Below, piece by piece: positions 35,316-43,938 of a stretch of DNA of 64,000 nucleotides. This stretch comes from Streptomyces tuirus (lineage in GTDB: Bacteria > Actinomycetota > Actinomycetes > Streptomycetales > Streptomycetaceae): assembly GCF_014701095.1 (NCBI RefSeq), contig NZ_AP023439.1, positions 7,428,001-7,492,000 on the forward strand, written 5' to 3'. Under the pieces are notes generated by a model that saw only the letters and a list, made by a program, of their open reading frames with translations, had not been told where the DNA came from and made no database searches. The position numbers and the translations under genes are program-made. How positions within the stretch are numbered: position 1 is the stretch's first letter; every line of letters starts with the position of its first letter.

Positions 35316-36458
35316 ATGACCACGACCGGCCTGCCGGACAGCCTGATCGCCACCCTTCCCGGCGACCACTACACCGACCCCGAGATCTTCCGCCTGGAGC
35401 AGGAACACATCTTCGAGGCCATGTGGTTCTGCGCGGCACGCTCGTCGGAGCTGGCGAAGCCCGGTGCGTTCCGGACCGTCGACGTCGGGCGGGAGAGCAT
35501 CCTGCTGACCCGCTCGCGGGACGGCTCCGTCAAGGCCTTCTTCAATGTGTGCCGGCACCGGGGCGCCAAGCTGTGCACACAGGAGTCCGGCGAGGTGAAG
35601 CGAGCCTTCCAATGCCCGTACCACGCCTGGACGTACGACCTGAACGGCAAACTCGTCGCGGCCCCGAACCTGACCAAGATGCCCGACATCGGCCGCACCG
35701 AATACGGCCTGGCGAGCGTGGCGGTGCGCGAGTGGCTCGGTTACGTGTGGGTGTGCCTGGCCGAGAACCCCCCGCCGTTCGAGGAATCGGTGATCGCGGA
35801 CGTGGTCGCGCGCCTGGGCGACGTGGAGTCCATCGAGCGGTACGACGTCGGCAGCCTGGAGGTCGGCCGGCGGATCGTCTACGACGTCAAGGCCAACTGG
35901 AAGCTGATCATCGAGAACTTCATGGAGTGCTACCACTGCGCGACCATCCACCCGGAACTGACCGAGGTGCTCCCGGAGTTCGCCGACGGCTACGCCGCGC
36001 AGTTCTATGTGGGGCACGGCGCGGAGTTCGGCGCGGACATCCAGGGCTTCACCGTCGACGGCTCGGAGGGCCTGGACCGCATCCCGGGCGTCACCGAGGA
36101 CCAGGACCGCCGGTACTACGCCATCACCGTGCGCCCCCAGGTGTTCATCAACCTCGTCCCCGACCATGTGATCTTCCACCGGATGTACCCGGTCGCGGTC
36201 GACCGCACGGTCGTCGAGTGCGACTGGCTGTACCTGAAGGGCGTGGTGGAGAGCGGCCGGGACGTCAGCCGTTCCGTGGAACTGTTCGACCGGGTCAACC
36301 GGCAGGACTTCGACGCCTGCGAGCGCTGCCAGCCGGCGATGAGCTCCCGCCTCTACGCCAAGGGCGGCGTCCTGGTGCCCAGCGAGCACCACATCGGCGA
36401 GTTCCACGACTGGGTCCAGGACCGCCTCGGCACCCGCGCGAACCTCGCGGAGCACTAG
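35316..36458 (+). CDS. gbcA: Rieske oxygenase alpha subunit, glycine-betaine demethylase type (copy 2)
   Basis: 380-residue close paralogue of the protein at 12533, nearly identical through CRHRGAKLC, CPYHAWTYDL, NFMECYHCATIHPEL and the C-terminal DFDACERCQPAMSSRLYAKGG. Differences cluster at the N-terminal 60 residues, around 165-185 and at the extreme C-terminus. ATG 35316 follows CCGAGGTG. Unlike copy 1 it stands alone, without its own ferredoxin/reductase, but with its own operator-bearing promoter. It may share electron carriers with copy 1 or handle another N-methyl compound (inference). Confidence 0.85.
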   Translation: MTTTGLPDSLIATLPGDHYTDPEIFRLEQEHIFEAMWFCAARSSELAKPGAFRTVDVGRESILLTRSRDGSVKAFFNVCRHRGAKLCTQESGEVKRAFQCPYHAWTYDLNGKLVAAPNLTKMPDIGRTEYGLASVAVREWLGYVWVCLAENPPPFEESVIADVVARLGDVESIERYDVGSLEVGRRIVYDVKANWKLIIENFMECYHCATIHPELTEVLPEFADGYAAQFYVGHGAEFGADIQGFTVDGSEGLDRIPGVTEDQDRRYYAITVRPQVFINLVPDHVIFHRMYPVAVDRTVVECDWLYLKGVVESGRDVSRSVELFDRVNRQDFDACERCQPAMSSRLYAKGGVLVPSEHHIGEFHDWVQDRLGTRANLAEH

Positions 36459-36566
36459 CCGGTCCAACTGCGGGACTTCGTGACGGCCGCGAGGGTGAGC
36501 GTCGCTTCGGAGTGCTCGGGCCCGCCTCTCGTGGTCCCGGGCGCTTCTGCGGGCGTGGAGCCAGAG

Positions 36567-36605
36567 CCGAACACCCCGGGTGGGGGACCCACCCGGGGTG
36601 TTCGG
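36567..36605. terminator. Terminator between gbcA2 and the desaturase gene
   Basis: An 18-bp perfect stem (CCGAACACCCCGGGTGGG and complement) with a 3-base loop, between convergent genes. Confidence 0.85.
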
Positions 36606-36705
36606 TGAAGCTCCAGCGAATCCACTGTGATGTCAGCGGCGCTCACGCCGCGTTGAGCACCTGCGCAGCCCGGGAAGAACTATCCAGTGGCGCACCTGGG
36701 ATGCT

Positions 36706-37824
36706 TCAGGCCGCGAGGAGCTCCCGCTCGCGGTCCGGCGTCTTGACCTTGGGCTTCTTGTTCGGCAGCGAGAGCCGGACGACCTTGCGCCACGCGGAGT
36801 ACACCTGCTTGGGCAGCGGCCCGGTGACGTACTCCAGCTCGTACTTTTCGAACAGTGCGCGCACCTTCACCGCGACCTCGGCGTACCGGTTGCTCGGCAG
36901 GTCCGGGAACAGGTGGTGCTCGATCTGGTGCGAGAGGTTGCCGGTCATGAAGTGCATGGCCTTGCTGCCGCTGATGTTGGCCGAGCCCATCATCTGGCGC
37001 AGGTACCACTGGCCGCGCGTCTCGCCGTTGATCGACCGGCGCTCGAAGACCTGTACGCCCTCGGGGAAGTGCCCGCACATGATCACCGAGTGGGACCAGA
37101 GGTTGCGGACCAGGTTCGCGGTGAACGTGGCGGCGAGGGTGGGGAGGAACGACGGGCCCGACAGCAGCGGGTGGACCACGTAGTCCTTGAGCACCTGCTT
37201 GCGGATCTTGCGGCCCACGGCCTTGGCCCGCGCGCGGAACTCCGGGTTCTTGCGGCGGCGCTTGTCCAGGTTCTTGCCGAGCTCCAGGTCGTACGCCGCG
37301 ATGCCGTACTCGAAGAAGCAGGCGTTGATGAAGTTCCACAGCGGCTGGCCGAGGTGGAAGGGCTGCCACTTCTGGTCCTCGTCGACGCGCATGATGCCGT
37401 AGCCGAGGTCGTTGTCCTTGCCGATCACGTTGGTGTACGTGTGGTGCAGCTCGTTGTGGGAGTGCTTCCACTGGTCGGCCGGCGAGACGTGATCCCATTC
37501 CCAGGTGGTGGAGTGGATCTTCGGGTCCCGCATCCAGTCCCACTGGCCGTGCAGGATGTTGTGGCCGATCTCCATGTTGTCCATGATCTTCGCCACGGAC
37601 AGCCCGGCGGTGCCGATGATCCACGCGGGCGGGAAGAACGAGAACAGCAGCACGCCCCTGCTGACCAGCTCGAGCTTGCGCTGCGCCGAGATGACCTTGC
37701 GGATGTAGGCGGCGTCCTTCTCGCCACGGCTGGCGATCACCTCGTCGCGGATCGCGTCCAGCTCGCGGCCGAGCTCCTCGATCTGCTCCGCGGTCAGGTG
37801 GGCGGTGGGGTCGATGGCGGTCAA
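36706..37824 (-). CDS. Membrane fatty acid (acyl-CoA) desaturase
   Basis: 372-residue desaturase with all three His boxes: HNILH, HNELHHTYTN and HQIEHHLFPDLP. Hydrophobic segments surround VLLFSFFPPAWIIGTAGL and LLSGPSFLPTLAATFTANLV. It is of the mycobacterial DesA3 type, which takes electrons from a dedicated flavo-iron-sulfur reductase; that gene lies 7 bp upstream on the same strand. The start is TTG 37824 (LTAIDPTAHL) because it fits the family N-terminus and the short coupling distance; there is no nearby ATG. Introduces a double bond in membrane lipids. Confidence 0.85.
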   Translation of the reverse strand: MTAIDPTAHLTAEQIEELGRELDAIRDEVIASRGEKDAAYIRKVISAQRKLELVSRGVLLFSFFPPAWIIGTAGLSVAKIMDNMEIGHNILHGQWDWMRDPKIHSTTWEWDHVSPADQWKHSHNELHHTYTNVIGKDNDLGYGIMRVDEDQKWQPFHLGQPLWNFINACFFEYGIAAYDLELGKNLDKRRRKNPEFRARAKAVGRKIRKQVLKDYVVHPLLSGPSFLPTLAATFTANLVRNLWSHSVIMCGHFPEGVQVFERRSINGETRGQWYLRQMMGSANISGSKAMHFMTGNLSHQIEHHLFPDLPSNRYAEVAVKVRALFEKYELEYVTGPLPKQVYSAWRKVVRLSLPNKKPKVKTPDRERELLAA

Positions 37825-37831
37825 GGTGGTC

Positions 37832-38887
37832 CTACCGTTCGATGTCGCAGGGGCCCGCCGCGGCGGACACACAGGTCTGGATGAGGACGCCCGGTTCGGC
37901 TTCGGTGATCTCGCCGGTGCGCAGGTCGCGGACGGCGCCCGCCTTGAGCGGTGTGATGCAGCCGAAGCAGATGCCCATGCGGCATCCGGAGGGCATGAGT
38001 ACGCCGGCCTCCTCGCCGACGTCCAGCAACGGCGTGGCGCCGTCCGCGTCGACACTCTTGCCGGTGGCGCTGAACGTGACCTCACCGCCGTCACCGGCGA
38101 CGACGATGGTGGGGCGGAAGCGTTCGGTGTGCAGGCGCTCTTGTACGCCGTGCTCGCTCCAGTGCTCTTCGGCGGCGTCGAGCAGGCCCGCGGGCCCGCA
38201 GGCCCAGGTCTCGCGCTCGGCCCAGTCGGGCACGAGCTCGTCGAGTCGGGCGATGTCGAGCATGCCGTCCGTGTCGGTGTGCACCTCGGTGAGCTGGAGC
38301 TTCTTGTCCGCGACCAAGGCGTGCAGCTCGTCGCGGAAGATCACGTCTTGCGGCTGTGGCGCGCAGTGGACCATGACGACGTCGTCGAACTCGGTGTCGC
38401 GCAGCATGCCCATCACGGGCGTGATGCCGCTGCCGGCCGTCAGGAAGAGCACCTTGGCGGGCTTGGCCTGCGGCAGCACGAAGTCACCGGTCGCCTGGTC
38501 GAGCTGGATCAGCGTGCCCGGTTTCGCACTGCGGACCAGGTGATTGCTGACCTTGCCGTCCGGGATCGCCTTCACGGTGATCGTGACGCGGCCGTCCCGG
38601 CGCTTCGCCGGTGAGGTGAGCGAGTAGGCACGCCACAGGCGCACCCCGTCGACGTCGACACCGATCCGCACGTACTGACCGGCGGTGTGTCCGCGCCAGC
38701 CCCGTCCAGGCCTGATCACGATGGTCGCGGCGTCACCTGTCTCGGGGTGTACGGCCTCGATGCGCCCCCGCAGGTCAGCGCCCGCACGCAGCGGACTGAC
38801 CAGGTCGAGGTAGTCCGACGGCAGCAGTGGCGTCGTGACCATCTCCAGTAGTTTCCACGCCCTGCTGCGGAGGGCTGTACTCGTCAT
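37832..38887 (-). CDS. Ferredoxin reductase with C-terminal [2Fe-2S] domain, desaturase partner
   Basis: 351 residues: FAD-binding domain (GQYVRIGVDVDGVRLWRAYSL), NAD-binding domain (VLFLTAGSGITPVMGML, TWACGPAGLLD), and a plant-type ferredoxin domain with CRMGICFGC and a final Cys. Equivalent to Mycobacterium Rv3230c, which feeds DesA3. ATG 38887 is selected; the open frame to 39010 enters the divergent regulator. It is followed closely by the desaturase. A GbcB-like role for the orphan Rieske oxygenase 1.4 kb away is conceivable but less likely than desaturation. Confidence 0.87.
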   Translation of the reverse strand: MTSTALRSRAWKLLEMVTTPLLPSDYLDLVSPLRAGADLRGRIEAVHPETGDAATIVIRPGRGWRGHTAGQYVRIGVDVDGVRLWRAYSLTSPAKRRDGRVTITVKAIPDGKVSNHLVRSAKPGTLIQLDQATGDFVLPQAKPAKVLFLTAGSGITPVMGMLRDTEFDDVVMVHCAPQPQDVIFRDELHALVADKKLQLTEVHTDTDGMLDIARLDELVPDWAERETWACGPAGLLDAAEEHWSEHGVQERLHTERFRPTIVVAGDGGEVTFSATGKSVDADGATPLLDVGEEAGVLMPSGCRMGICFGCITPLKAGAVRDLRTGEITEAEPGVLIQTCVSAAAGPCDIER

Positions 38888-38973
38888 GGCTACAGCTTGC
38901 TGCGTCTCAGGGCGTAAAGTCCTGACCGAAGGACGTGAATCTGGTCGGAAAAATTGTTCGCAGGGAATAGATT

Positions 38974-40113
38974 GTGAGCCATGTAATCCGGAGGGCCAGC
39001 GAACTGGCATTGGATGAGACGACGGTCACAGCACTTCGGGCCGCGCTGAAGACCACCGCCGACGAGGTCGTCCAGGCGATCATCGACGAGGTCCCTCCCT
39101 ACGCCAATGCCCTCTCGGGCCATATGGGCGCCACCATCCGCCGAGCCGTCCGCACCGCCCTGGGGCACTACCTGGACCTCGCGAGCGGGAACGCCACAGG
39201 CGGCGACGGCGGTGACGCGGCCTACGAGCTGGGCCGCGGCGAGGTCCGGGACGGCCGTTCGATGGACGCCCTGCTCAGCGCCTACCGCGTCGGTGCCCGC
39301 GTGGCCTGGCGATGCCTGGCAGCGGGTGCCGTACCCGCGGGTCTGCCCGCCGCCGAGGTCGCCAAGTTCGCCGAGCTGACCTTCGCCTACATCGACGAGC
39401 TCTCCGCCGCGAGCGCCGCGGGCCACGCCGACGAACTGGCCGCCCGGGGCAGGGACCAGGAGCGCCACCTGGAGCACCTGGCCCGCGACCTCGTCGCCGG
39501 CGCGAGCCCGGACGCGCTGCTTGTCTCCGCTCAACGGGCCGGATGGCAGCCTCCGGCTTCGCTGACCGCGGTCCTCCTGCCCGCCGCCCAGGCCCGGCCC
39601 GCCTACCGCGTACTCGACCCGAGCACCCTCGTCCTCGACGATCTGCCGGACGCCACCGGTGTGCTGCTCGTCCCCGACGCCGACCGACCACATCTCTTGC
39701 GGCAGCTGACCGACCGCACCGCCGTGGTCGGCCCGCCCCGGCCGTGGACCCGTGCGTCCGCCTCGTACGCCCGAGCCGCACGCGCACGCTCCCTCTCCTC
39801 CGATATTCGCGACACCGAGGACCACCTGCCCGAACTGGTGCTGAGCGCCGACGCCGACGCGTACGCGGACCTGCGTGCCCGAGCCCTCGCACCGTTGCTG
39901 ACCTTGCCTGACGCGACCGCACGGCGGCTGGAGGCGACGCTGCGGGCGTGGCTGCTGCACCAGGGCAGGCGGGACGCGGTGGCGGCGGAGTTGTTCGTCC
40001 ATCCCCAGACCGTCCGGTACCGGATGTCGCAACTGCGGGAGCTGTTCCCGGATCTCGCATCGCCCCACCGGGTCCTTGAACTGACGCTGGCGGTCGGTCT
40101 CGGGACCGGCTGA
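38974..40113 (+). CDS. PucR/CdaR-type helix-turn-helix transcriptional regulator
   Basis: 379 residues: an N-terminal helical sensory region and a C-terminal PucR helix-turn-helix (LLHQGRRDAVAAELFVHPQTVRYRMSQLRELF). It is divergent from the desaturase operon with 86 bp between starts, so it probably controls it, like other lipid-responsive regulators paired with desaturases in actinobacteria. GTG 38974 is preceded by CAGGGA. Confidence 0.85.
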   Translation: MSHVIRRASELALDETTVTALRAALKTTADEVVQAIIDEVPPYANALSGHMGATIRRAVRTALGHYLDLASGNATGGDGGDAAYELGRGEVRDGRSMDALLSAYRVGARVAWRCLAAGAVPAGLPAAEVAKFAELTFAYIDELSAASAAGHADELAARGRDQERHLEHLARDLVAGASPDALLVSAQRAGWQPPASLTAVLLPAAQARPAYRVLDPSTLVLDDLPDATGVLLVPDADRPHLLRQLTDRTAVVGPPRPWTRASASYARAARARSLSSDIRDTEDHLPELVLSADADAYADLRARALAPLLTLPDATARRLEATLRAWLLHQGRRDAVAAELFVHPQTVRYRMSQLRELFPDLASPHRVLELTLAVGLGTG

Positions 40114-40388
40114 CGCGTACGGGTGACCGGCGGTCGGGCCTGGGAAACTGCCCCCGGAGGGGGAGAACTGCCCGTACTCCCGAAAGGCCCGGGCGCCGAT
40201 CACGGGCCGGCGGCCAGCTGGGAACACCCGGTCCGGTCGGCGCGGTTGCATCAACCGAGGGACCGGCATTTCACGGACGGGCAACAAGGAGACCACGAGG
40301 CCGTCGGTCCTACGGGGATCCGGGCCCAGGCCGCGGCATCCCGGGCCGCACGCTTGGATCGTGACGCATTTCTTCAGGAGGACGCTCT

Positions 40389-41222
40389 ATGACCGACCGG
40401 CCCTTGACGCTCATGGCAGTACACGCCCACCCCGACGACGAGGCCACCGGAACTGGCGGCGTCCTGGCGCGGTATGCGGCGGAAGGTATCCGTACGGTTC
40501 TCGTGACGTGTACCGACGGCGGTTGCGGCGACGGACCGGGGGGTGCCAAGCCGGGGGATCCCGGGCACGATCCGGCGGCGGTCGCCGTGATGCGCCGTCG
40601 CGAACTCGAGGCGAGCTGCGACGTCTTGAAGGTCAGCGATCTGGAGACGCTGGACTACGCCGACTCCGGGATGGCGGGCTGGCCCAGCAATGACGCCCCC
40701 GGGTCCTTCTGGCAGACCCCCGTGGAGGAGGGCGCGGCCCGACTCGCGGAACTCATGCGGCACTACCGGCCTGATGTGGTCGTCACCTATGACGAGAACG
40801 GCTTCTACGGTCACCCCGACCACATCCAGGCCCACCGCATCACGATGGCGGCGCTCGAGATGACCCCCCTGACACCGAAGGTGTACTGGACGACGATGCC
40901 CCGCTCGATGATGCAGCGGTTCGGCGAGGTCATGCGCGAGTTCGATGAGGGCATGCGGGAGCCGGATCCTGCCGAGGCGGCCGCGATGGCCGAGATCGGC
41001 CTCCCCGACGATGAGATCACCACGTGGGTGGACACCACCGCGTTCAGCGGCCAGAAGTTCGACGCGTTGGCCGCGCACGCCAGCCAGGGCGAGAACATCT
41101 TCTTCCTCAGGATGGGCAAGGAGAGGTTCGGCGAGTTGATGGGCACGGAGACCTTCGTACGTGTCCAGGACGCCACCGGCGCGCCCGTACCCGAAAACGA
41201 TCTCTTCGCCGGACTGCGCTGA
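40389..41222 (+). CDS. PIG-L family deacetylase, mycothiol S-conjugate amidase (Mca)-like
   Basis: 277-residue zinc hydrolase. Metal motif AHPDDEATG and HPDH (GFYGHPDHIQAHR), Asp/His ligands as in MshB/Mca. The C-terminus PENDLFAGLR matches the conserved Mca ending. Mca cleaves mycothiol conjugates to mercapturic acids during detoxification. It is a diverged homologue; a deacetylase for another GlcNAc-type substrate is possible. ATG 40389 follows AGGAGG. Monocistronic; convergent with the UvrA-like gene. Confidence 0.8.
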   Translation: MTDRPLTLMAVHAHPDDEATGTGGVLARYAAEGIRTVLVTCTDGGCGDGPGGAKPGDPGHDPAAVAVMRRRELEASCDVLKVSDLETLDYADSGMAGWPSNDAPGSFWQTPVEEGAARLAELMRHYRPDVVVTYDENGFYGHPDHIQAHRITMAALEMTPLTPKVYWTTMPRSMMQRFGEVMREFDEGMREPDPAEAAAMAEIGLPDDEITTWVDTTAFSGQKFDALAAHASQGENIFFLRMGKERFGELMGTETFVRVQDATGAPVPENDLFAGLR

Positions 41223-41286
41223 CCCGCCGGCCCGCCCGAGCGGGGCCGGGAAACGGCTGACCGGTGCTCAGCCCCTCGCCCCGTCG

Positions 41287-43755
41287 TCAGGAGCCTGTGA
41301 GCCGGGCCGCGAGATAGGGCGCGGTGGCGCTGCGGCGGGCCCTCGCCACCTTGGCCGGCGGGCCCGCCGCGACCACCCGTCCGCCCGCGTCACCGCCGCC
41401 CGGCCCGAGATCGATGACCCAGTCGGCGGTGGCGACGGTGTCCAGGTCGTGTTCGACGACGACGACCGTGTTGCCGGCGTCGACGAGCCGGTGCAGCTGT
41501 CGCAGCAGCAGCGCGATGTCCGCGGGGTGCAGCCCCGCCGTCGGCTCGTCGAGCAGGTACAGCGCGTGCCCGCGGCGGGCTCGCTGCAGTTCGGTGGCCA
41601 GTTTGATGCGCTGCGCCTCACCACCGCTGAGTTCCGTAGCGGGCTGGCCCAGCCGCAGGTACCCCAGTCCCACCTCGCGCAACGTCTCCAGACTGCGGGA
41701 GGCGGCCGGGACGGCGGACAGGAACTCGGCGGCGGCGTCGACGGACAGCGCCAGCACCTCAGCGATGTTCTTGCCCTTGTACGTGATCTCCAGCGTCTCG
41801 GCGTTGTACCGGGCGCCGTGGCAGGTCGGGCAGGGCGCGTAGGTGCCGGGCAGGAACAGCAGTTCCACCGCGACGAACCCTTCACCCTGGCAGGTCTCGC
41901 ACCGCCCTTCGGGCACGTTGAAGGAGAACCGCCCGGCCGAGTAGCCGCGCGCCCTGGCCTCGTCCGTCGCCGCGTACAGCTTGCGCACCGCGTCGAACAT
42001 CCCGGTGTACGTGGCCAGGTTGGACCGGGGAGTCCGGCCGATGGGCCGCTGATCGACCAGGACCAGCCGGTCGAACGACTCGACCCCCGACGCGTCCTGG
42101 ACGTCGACCTCCAGCAGCGCCTCGTCGGGCTCCTCGGGCGCGAGCCCGAGGTGGCCGCGGACGACCTCGGCGAGCACCTGCGTCACCAGCGTCGACTTTC
42201 CGGAACCGGACACGCCCGTCACCGCCGTCAGCACGCACTGCGGTACGTCGACGGACACGTCGCGCAGATTGTGGCGGGAGACGCCACGCAGGTGCAGCCA
42301 GCCGTGCGGTGAGCGCGGGCGGTGCTCGACCGGTTGGGCGCGCCCGAACAGGTAACGGCTCGTCGCTGACTCCCCGACCCGCTCGAGACCGGCCACCGGG
42401 CCGCTGTACAGCACACGTCCGCCGCCCTCGCCCGCGCCGGGGCCGATGTCGACCACCCAGTCCGCCCGCCGTACGACGTCCATGTCGTGCTCCACGACGA
42501 ACAGCGAGTTGCCCGCCGCCTTGAGACGGCCCAGCACGTCCAGCAACGGTTCCGCGTCAGCCGGGTGCAGGCCCGCGGAGGGCTCGTCGAGGACGTAGAC
42601 GACGCCGAACAGCCCCGAGCGCAGTTGGGTGGCGATCCGCAGGCGCTGCGCCTCGCCGGGTGACAGGGTCGTCGAGCGGCGCCCGAGGCTGAGATATCCG
42701 AGGCCCAGGTCGAGCAGTACCTCGATCCGCGCGACCAGATCGCCGCAGATCCGCACCGCGACCTCGGTCGTCTCCCCGGATCGGGCGGTCGACGTGGTGG
42801 CGTCGGCCTCGGACCGCTCCGCGACGGGCCGCAGCAGCGCCACCACCTCGGTCAGCGGCATCGCGTTGATCTCGGCGATGGAACGTCCGGCGAAGGTCAC
42901 GGCCAGCGCCTCGGGCCGCAGCCCGCTGCCCCCGCACTCGGGGCAGGGCACACTCCTGACGAACCGGAGCGCCCGTTCGCGCATCCTCTCGCTCTTGGAG
43001 TCGGCGAGGACATGCATGACGTGCTTGCGGGCGCTCCAGAACTTGCCCTGGTAGCCGTAGTCGATGCGGTCCTCCTCCGGCTCGATGTACACGGAGGGCT
43101 GCTCGTCCGTGTACAGCAGCCAGTCCCGGTCCTTCTTCCTGAGCCTGCGCCACGGCCGGTCGATGTCGATCCCCAGGCCCTTCACGACACTGCGCAGGTT
43201 GGCTCCCTGCCAGGCGCCCGGCCAGGCGGCGATCGCCCCCTCACGGATGCTCAGCGAGGGGTCCGGGACGAGCAGATCCTCGGCGACGTCGTGCACGACG
43301 CCCAGTCCGTGGCAGTTGGGGCAGGCGCCGGCCGCGGTGTTGGGTGAGAACGACTCGGCTTCCAGCCGTTCGGCGCCCGGCGGATAGGTGCCGGCACGCG
43401 AGTACAGCATGCGCAGCAGATTGGACAGGGTGGTGATGGTGCCGACCGTCGAGCGCGAGCTGGGCGACCCGCGTCGCTGCTGCAGGGCCACGGCGGGTGG
43501 CAGTCCGGTGATTTCCTGCACGTGGGGTGCGCCGACCTGCTGCAACAGTCTTCGGGCGTACGGTGCCACGGACTCGAAGTAGCGTCGCTGGGCCTCCGCG
43601 TAGAGCGTGCCGAACGCGAGCGAGGACTTGCCCGAACCGGAGACGCCGGTGAAGGCGACCATCGCGTCCCGCGGAACGTCGACGTCGATGTTCCGCAGGT
43701 TGTTCTCACTGGCGCCCCGGACATGCACGAAGGGGTCGGTCGCGTCCTTGTTCAC
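41287..43755 (-). CDS. UvrA-like ABC ATPase (excinuclease subunit A homologue)
   Basis: 822-residue UvrA paralogue, shorter than housekeeping UvrA (~950-1010). Two ABC modules: Walker A GVSGSGKSSLAFGTL and GVSGSGKSTLVTQVL; zinc-finger cysteines CPNCHG, CPECGG and CETCQG/CPTCHG; signature LSPGEAQRLRIATQL and LSGGEAQRIKLATEL; Walker B VYVLDEPSAGLHP. The short insertion domain is typical of UvrA2-type proteins linked to resistance to DNA-damaging drugs. Start ATG 43755. No drug-biosynthetic genes are near; role in DNA-damage or antibiotic self-protection is inferred from the family. Confidence 0.88.
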   Translation of the reverse strand: MNKDATDPFVHVRGASENNLRNIDVDVPRDAMVAFTGVSGSGKSSLAFGTLYAEAQRRYFESVAPYARRLLQQVGAPHVQEITGLPPAVALQQRRGSPSSRSTVGTITTLSNLLRMLYSRAGTYPPGAERLEAESFSPNTAAGACPNCHGLGVVHDVAEDLLVPDPSLSIREGAIAAWPGAWQGANLRSVVKGLGIDIDRPWRRLRKKDRDWLLYTDEQPSVYIEPEEDRIDYGYQGKFWSARKHVMHVLADSKSERMRERALRFVRSVPCPECGGSGLRPEALAVTFAGRSIAEINAMPLTEVVALLRPVAERSEADATTSTARSGETTEVAVRICGDLVARIEVLLDLGLGYLSLGRRSTTLSPGEAQRLRIATQLRSGLFGVVYVLDEPSAGLHPADAEPLLDVLGRLKAAGNSLFVVEHDMDVVRRADWVVDIGPGAGEGGGRVLYSGPVAGLERVGESATSRYLFGRAQPVEHRPRSPHGWLHLRGVSRHNLRDVSVDVPQCVLTAVTGVSGSGKSTLVTQVLAEVVRGHLGLAPEEPDEALLEVDVQDASGVESFDRLVLVDQRPIGRTPRSNLATYTGMFDAVRKLYAATDEARARGYSAGRFSFNVPEGRCETCQGEGFVAVELLFLPGTYAPCPTCHGARYNAETLEITYKGKNIAEVLALSVDAAAEFLSAVPAASRSLETLREVGLGYLRLGQPATELSGGEAQRIKLATELQRARRGHALYLLDEPTAGLHPADIALLLRQLHRLVDAGNTVVVVEHDLDTVATADWVIDLGPGGGDAGGRVVAAGPPAKVARARRSATAPYLAARLTGS

Positions 43756-43870
43756 CGTTCCTGATTACCTGATCACACCGGGAACCGCGCGCCACGAGGC
43801 GACCGACGGGGACATACAGCTCGGTCCCCAGGTGACTGCACGGTGGGTTCGTGGGTGGGGCTGACCATGG

Positions 43871-43923
43871 CGTGCTGCGTGCTGCGTGCTGCGGGCTGCG
43901 TGCTGCGTGCCGCGTGCTGCGCC
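43871..43923 (+). repeat. Heptamer tandem repeat (GTGCTGC)n
   Basis: About seven imperfect copies of GTGCTGC in the gap between the uvrA-like gene and the minus-strand operon end. Variants GGGCTGC and GTGCCGC interrupt it. Likely slippage-prone and non-coding. Confidence 0.8.
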
Positions 43924-43938
43924 AGGCGCGGACCGCGT

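Noticed and set aside
35127..36467. Upstream extension of purU by ~450 codons on the minus strand
   Set aside because: The extension is antisense to gbcA2 and crosses the divergent promoter; PurU homology begins at the GTG 35123.
37825..38094. N-terminal extension of the desaturase frame
   Set aside because: It lies inside the ferredoxin reductase gene in another frame; family alignment supports the TTG start at 37824.
43871..43923. Heptamer repeats considered as CRISPR or iteron array
   Set aside because: Unit is 7 bp with no spacers and no replication genes nearby; simple tandem repeat.
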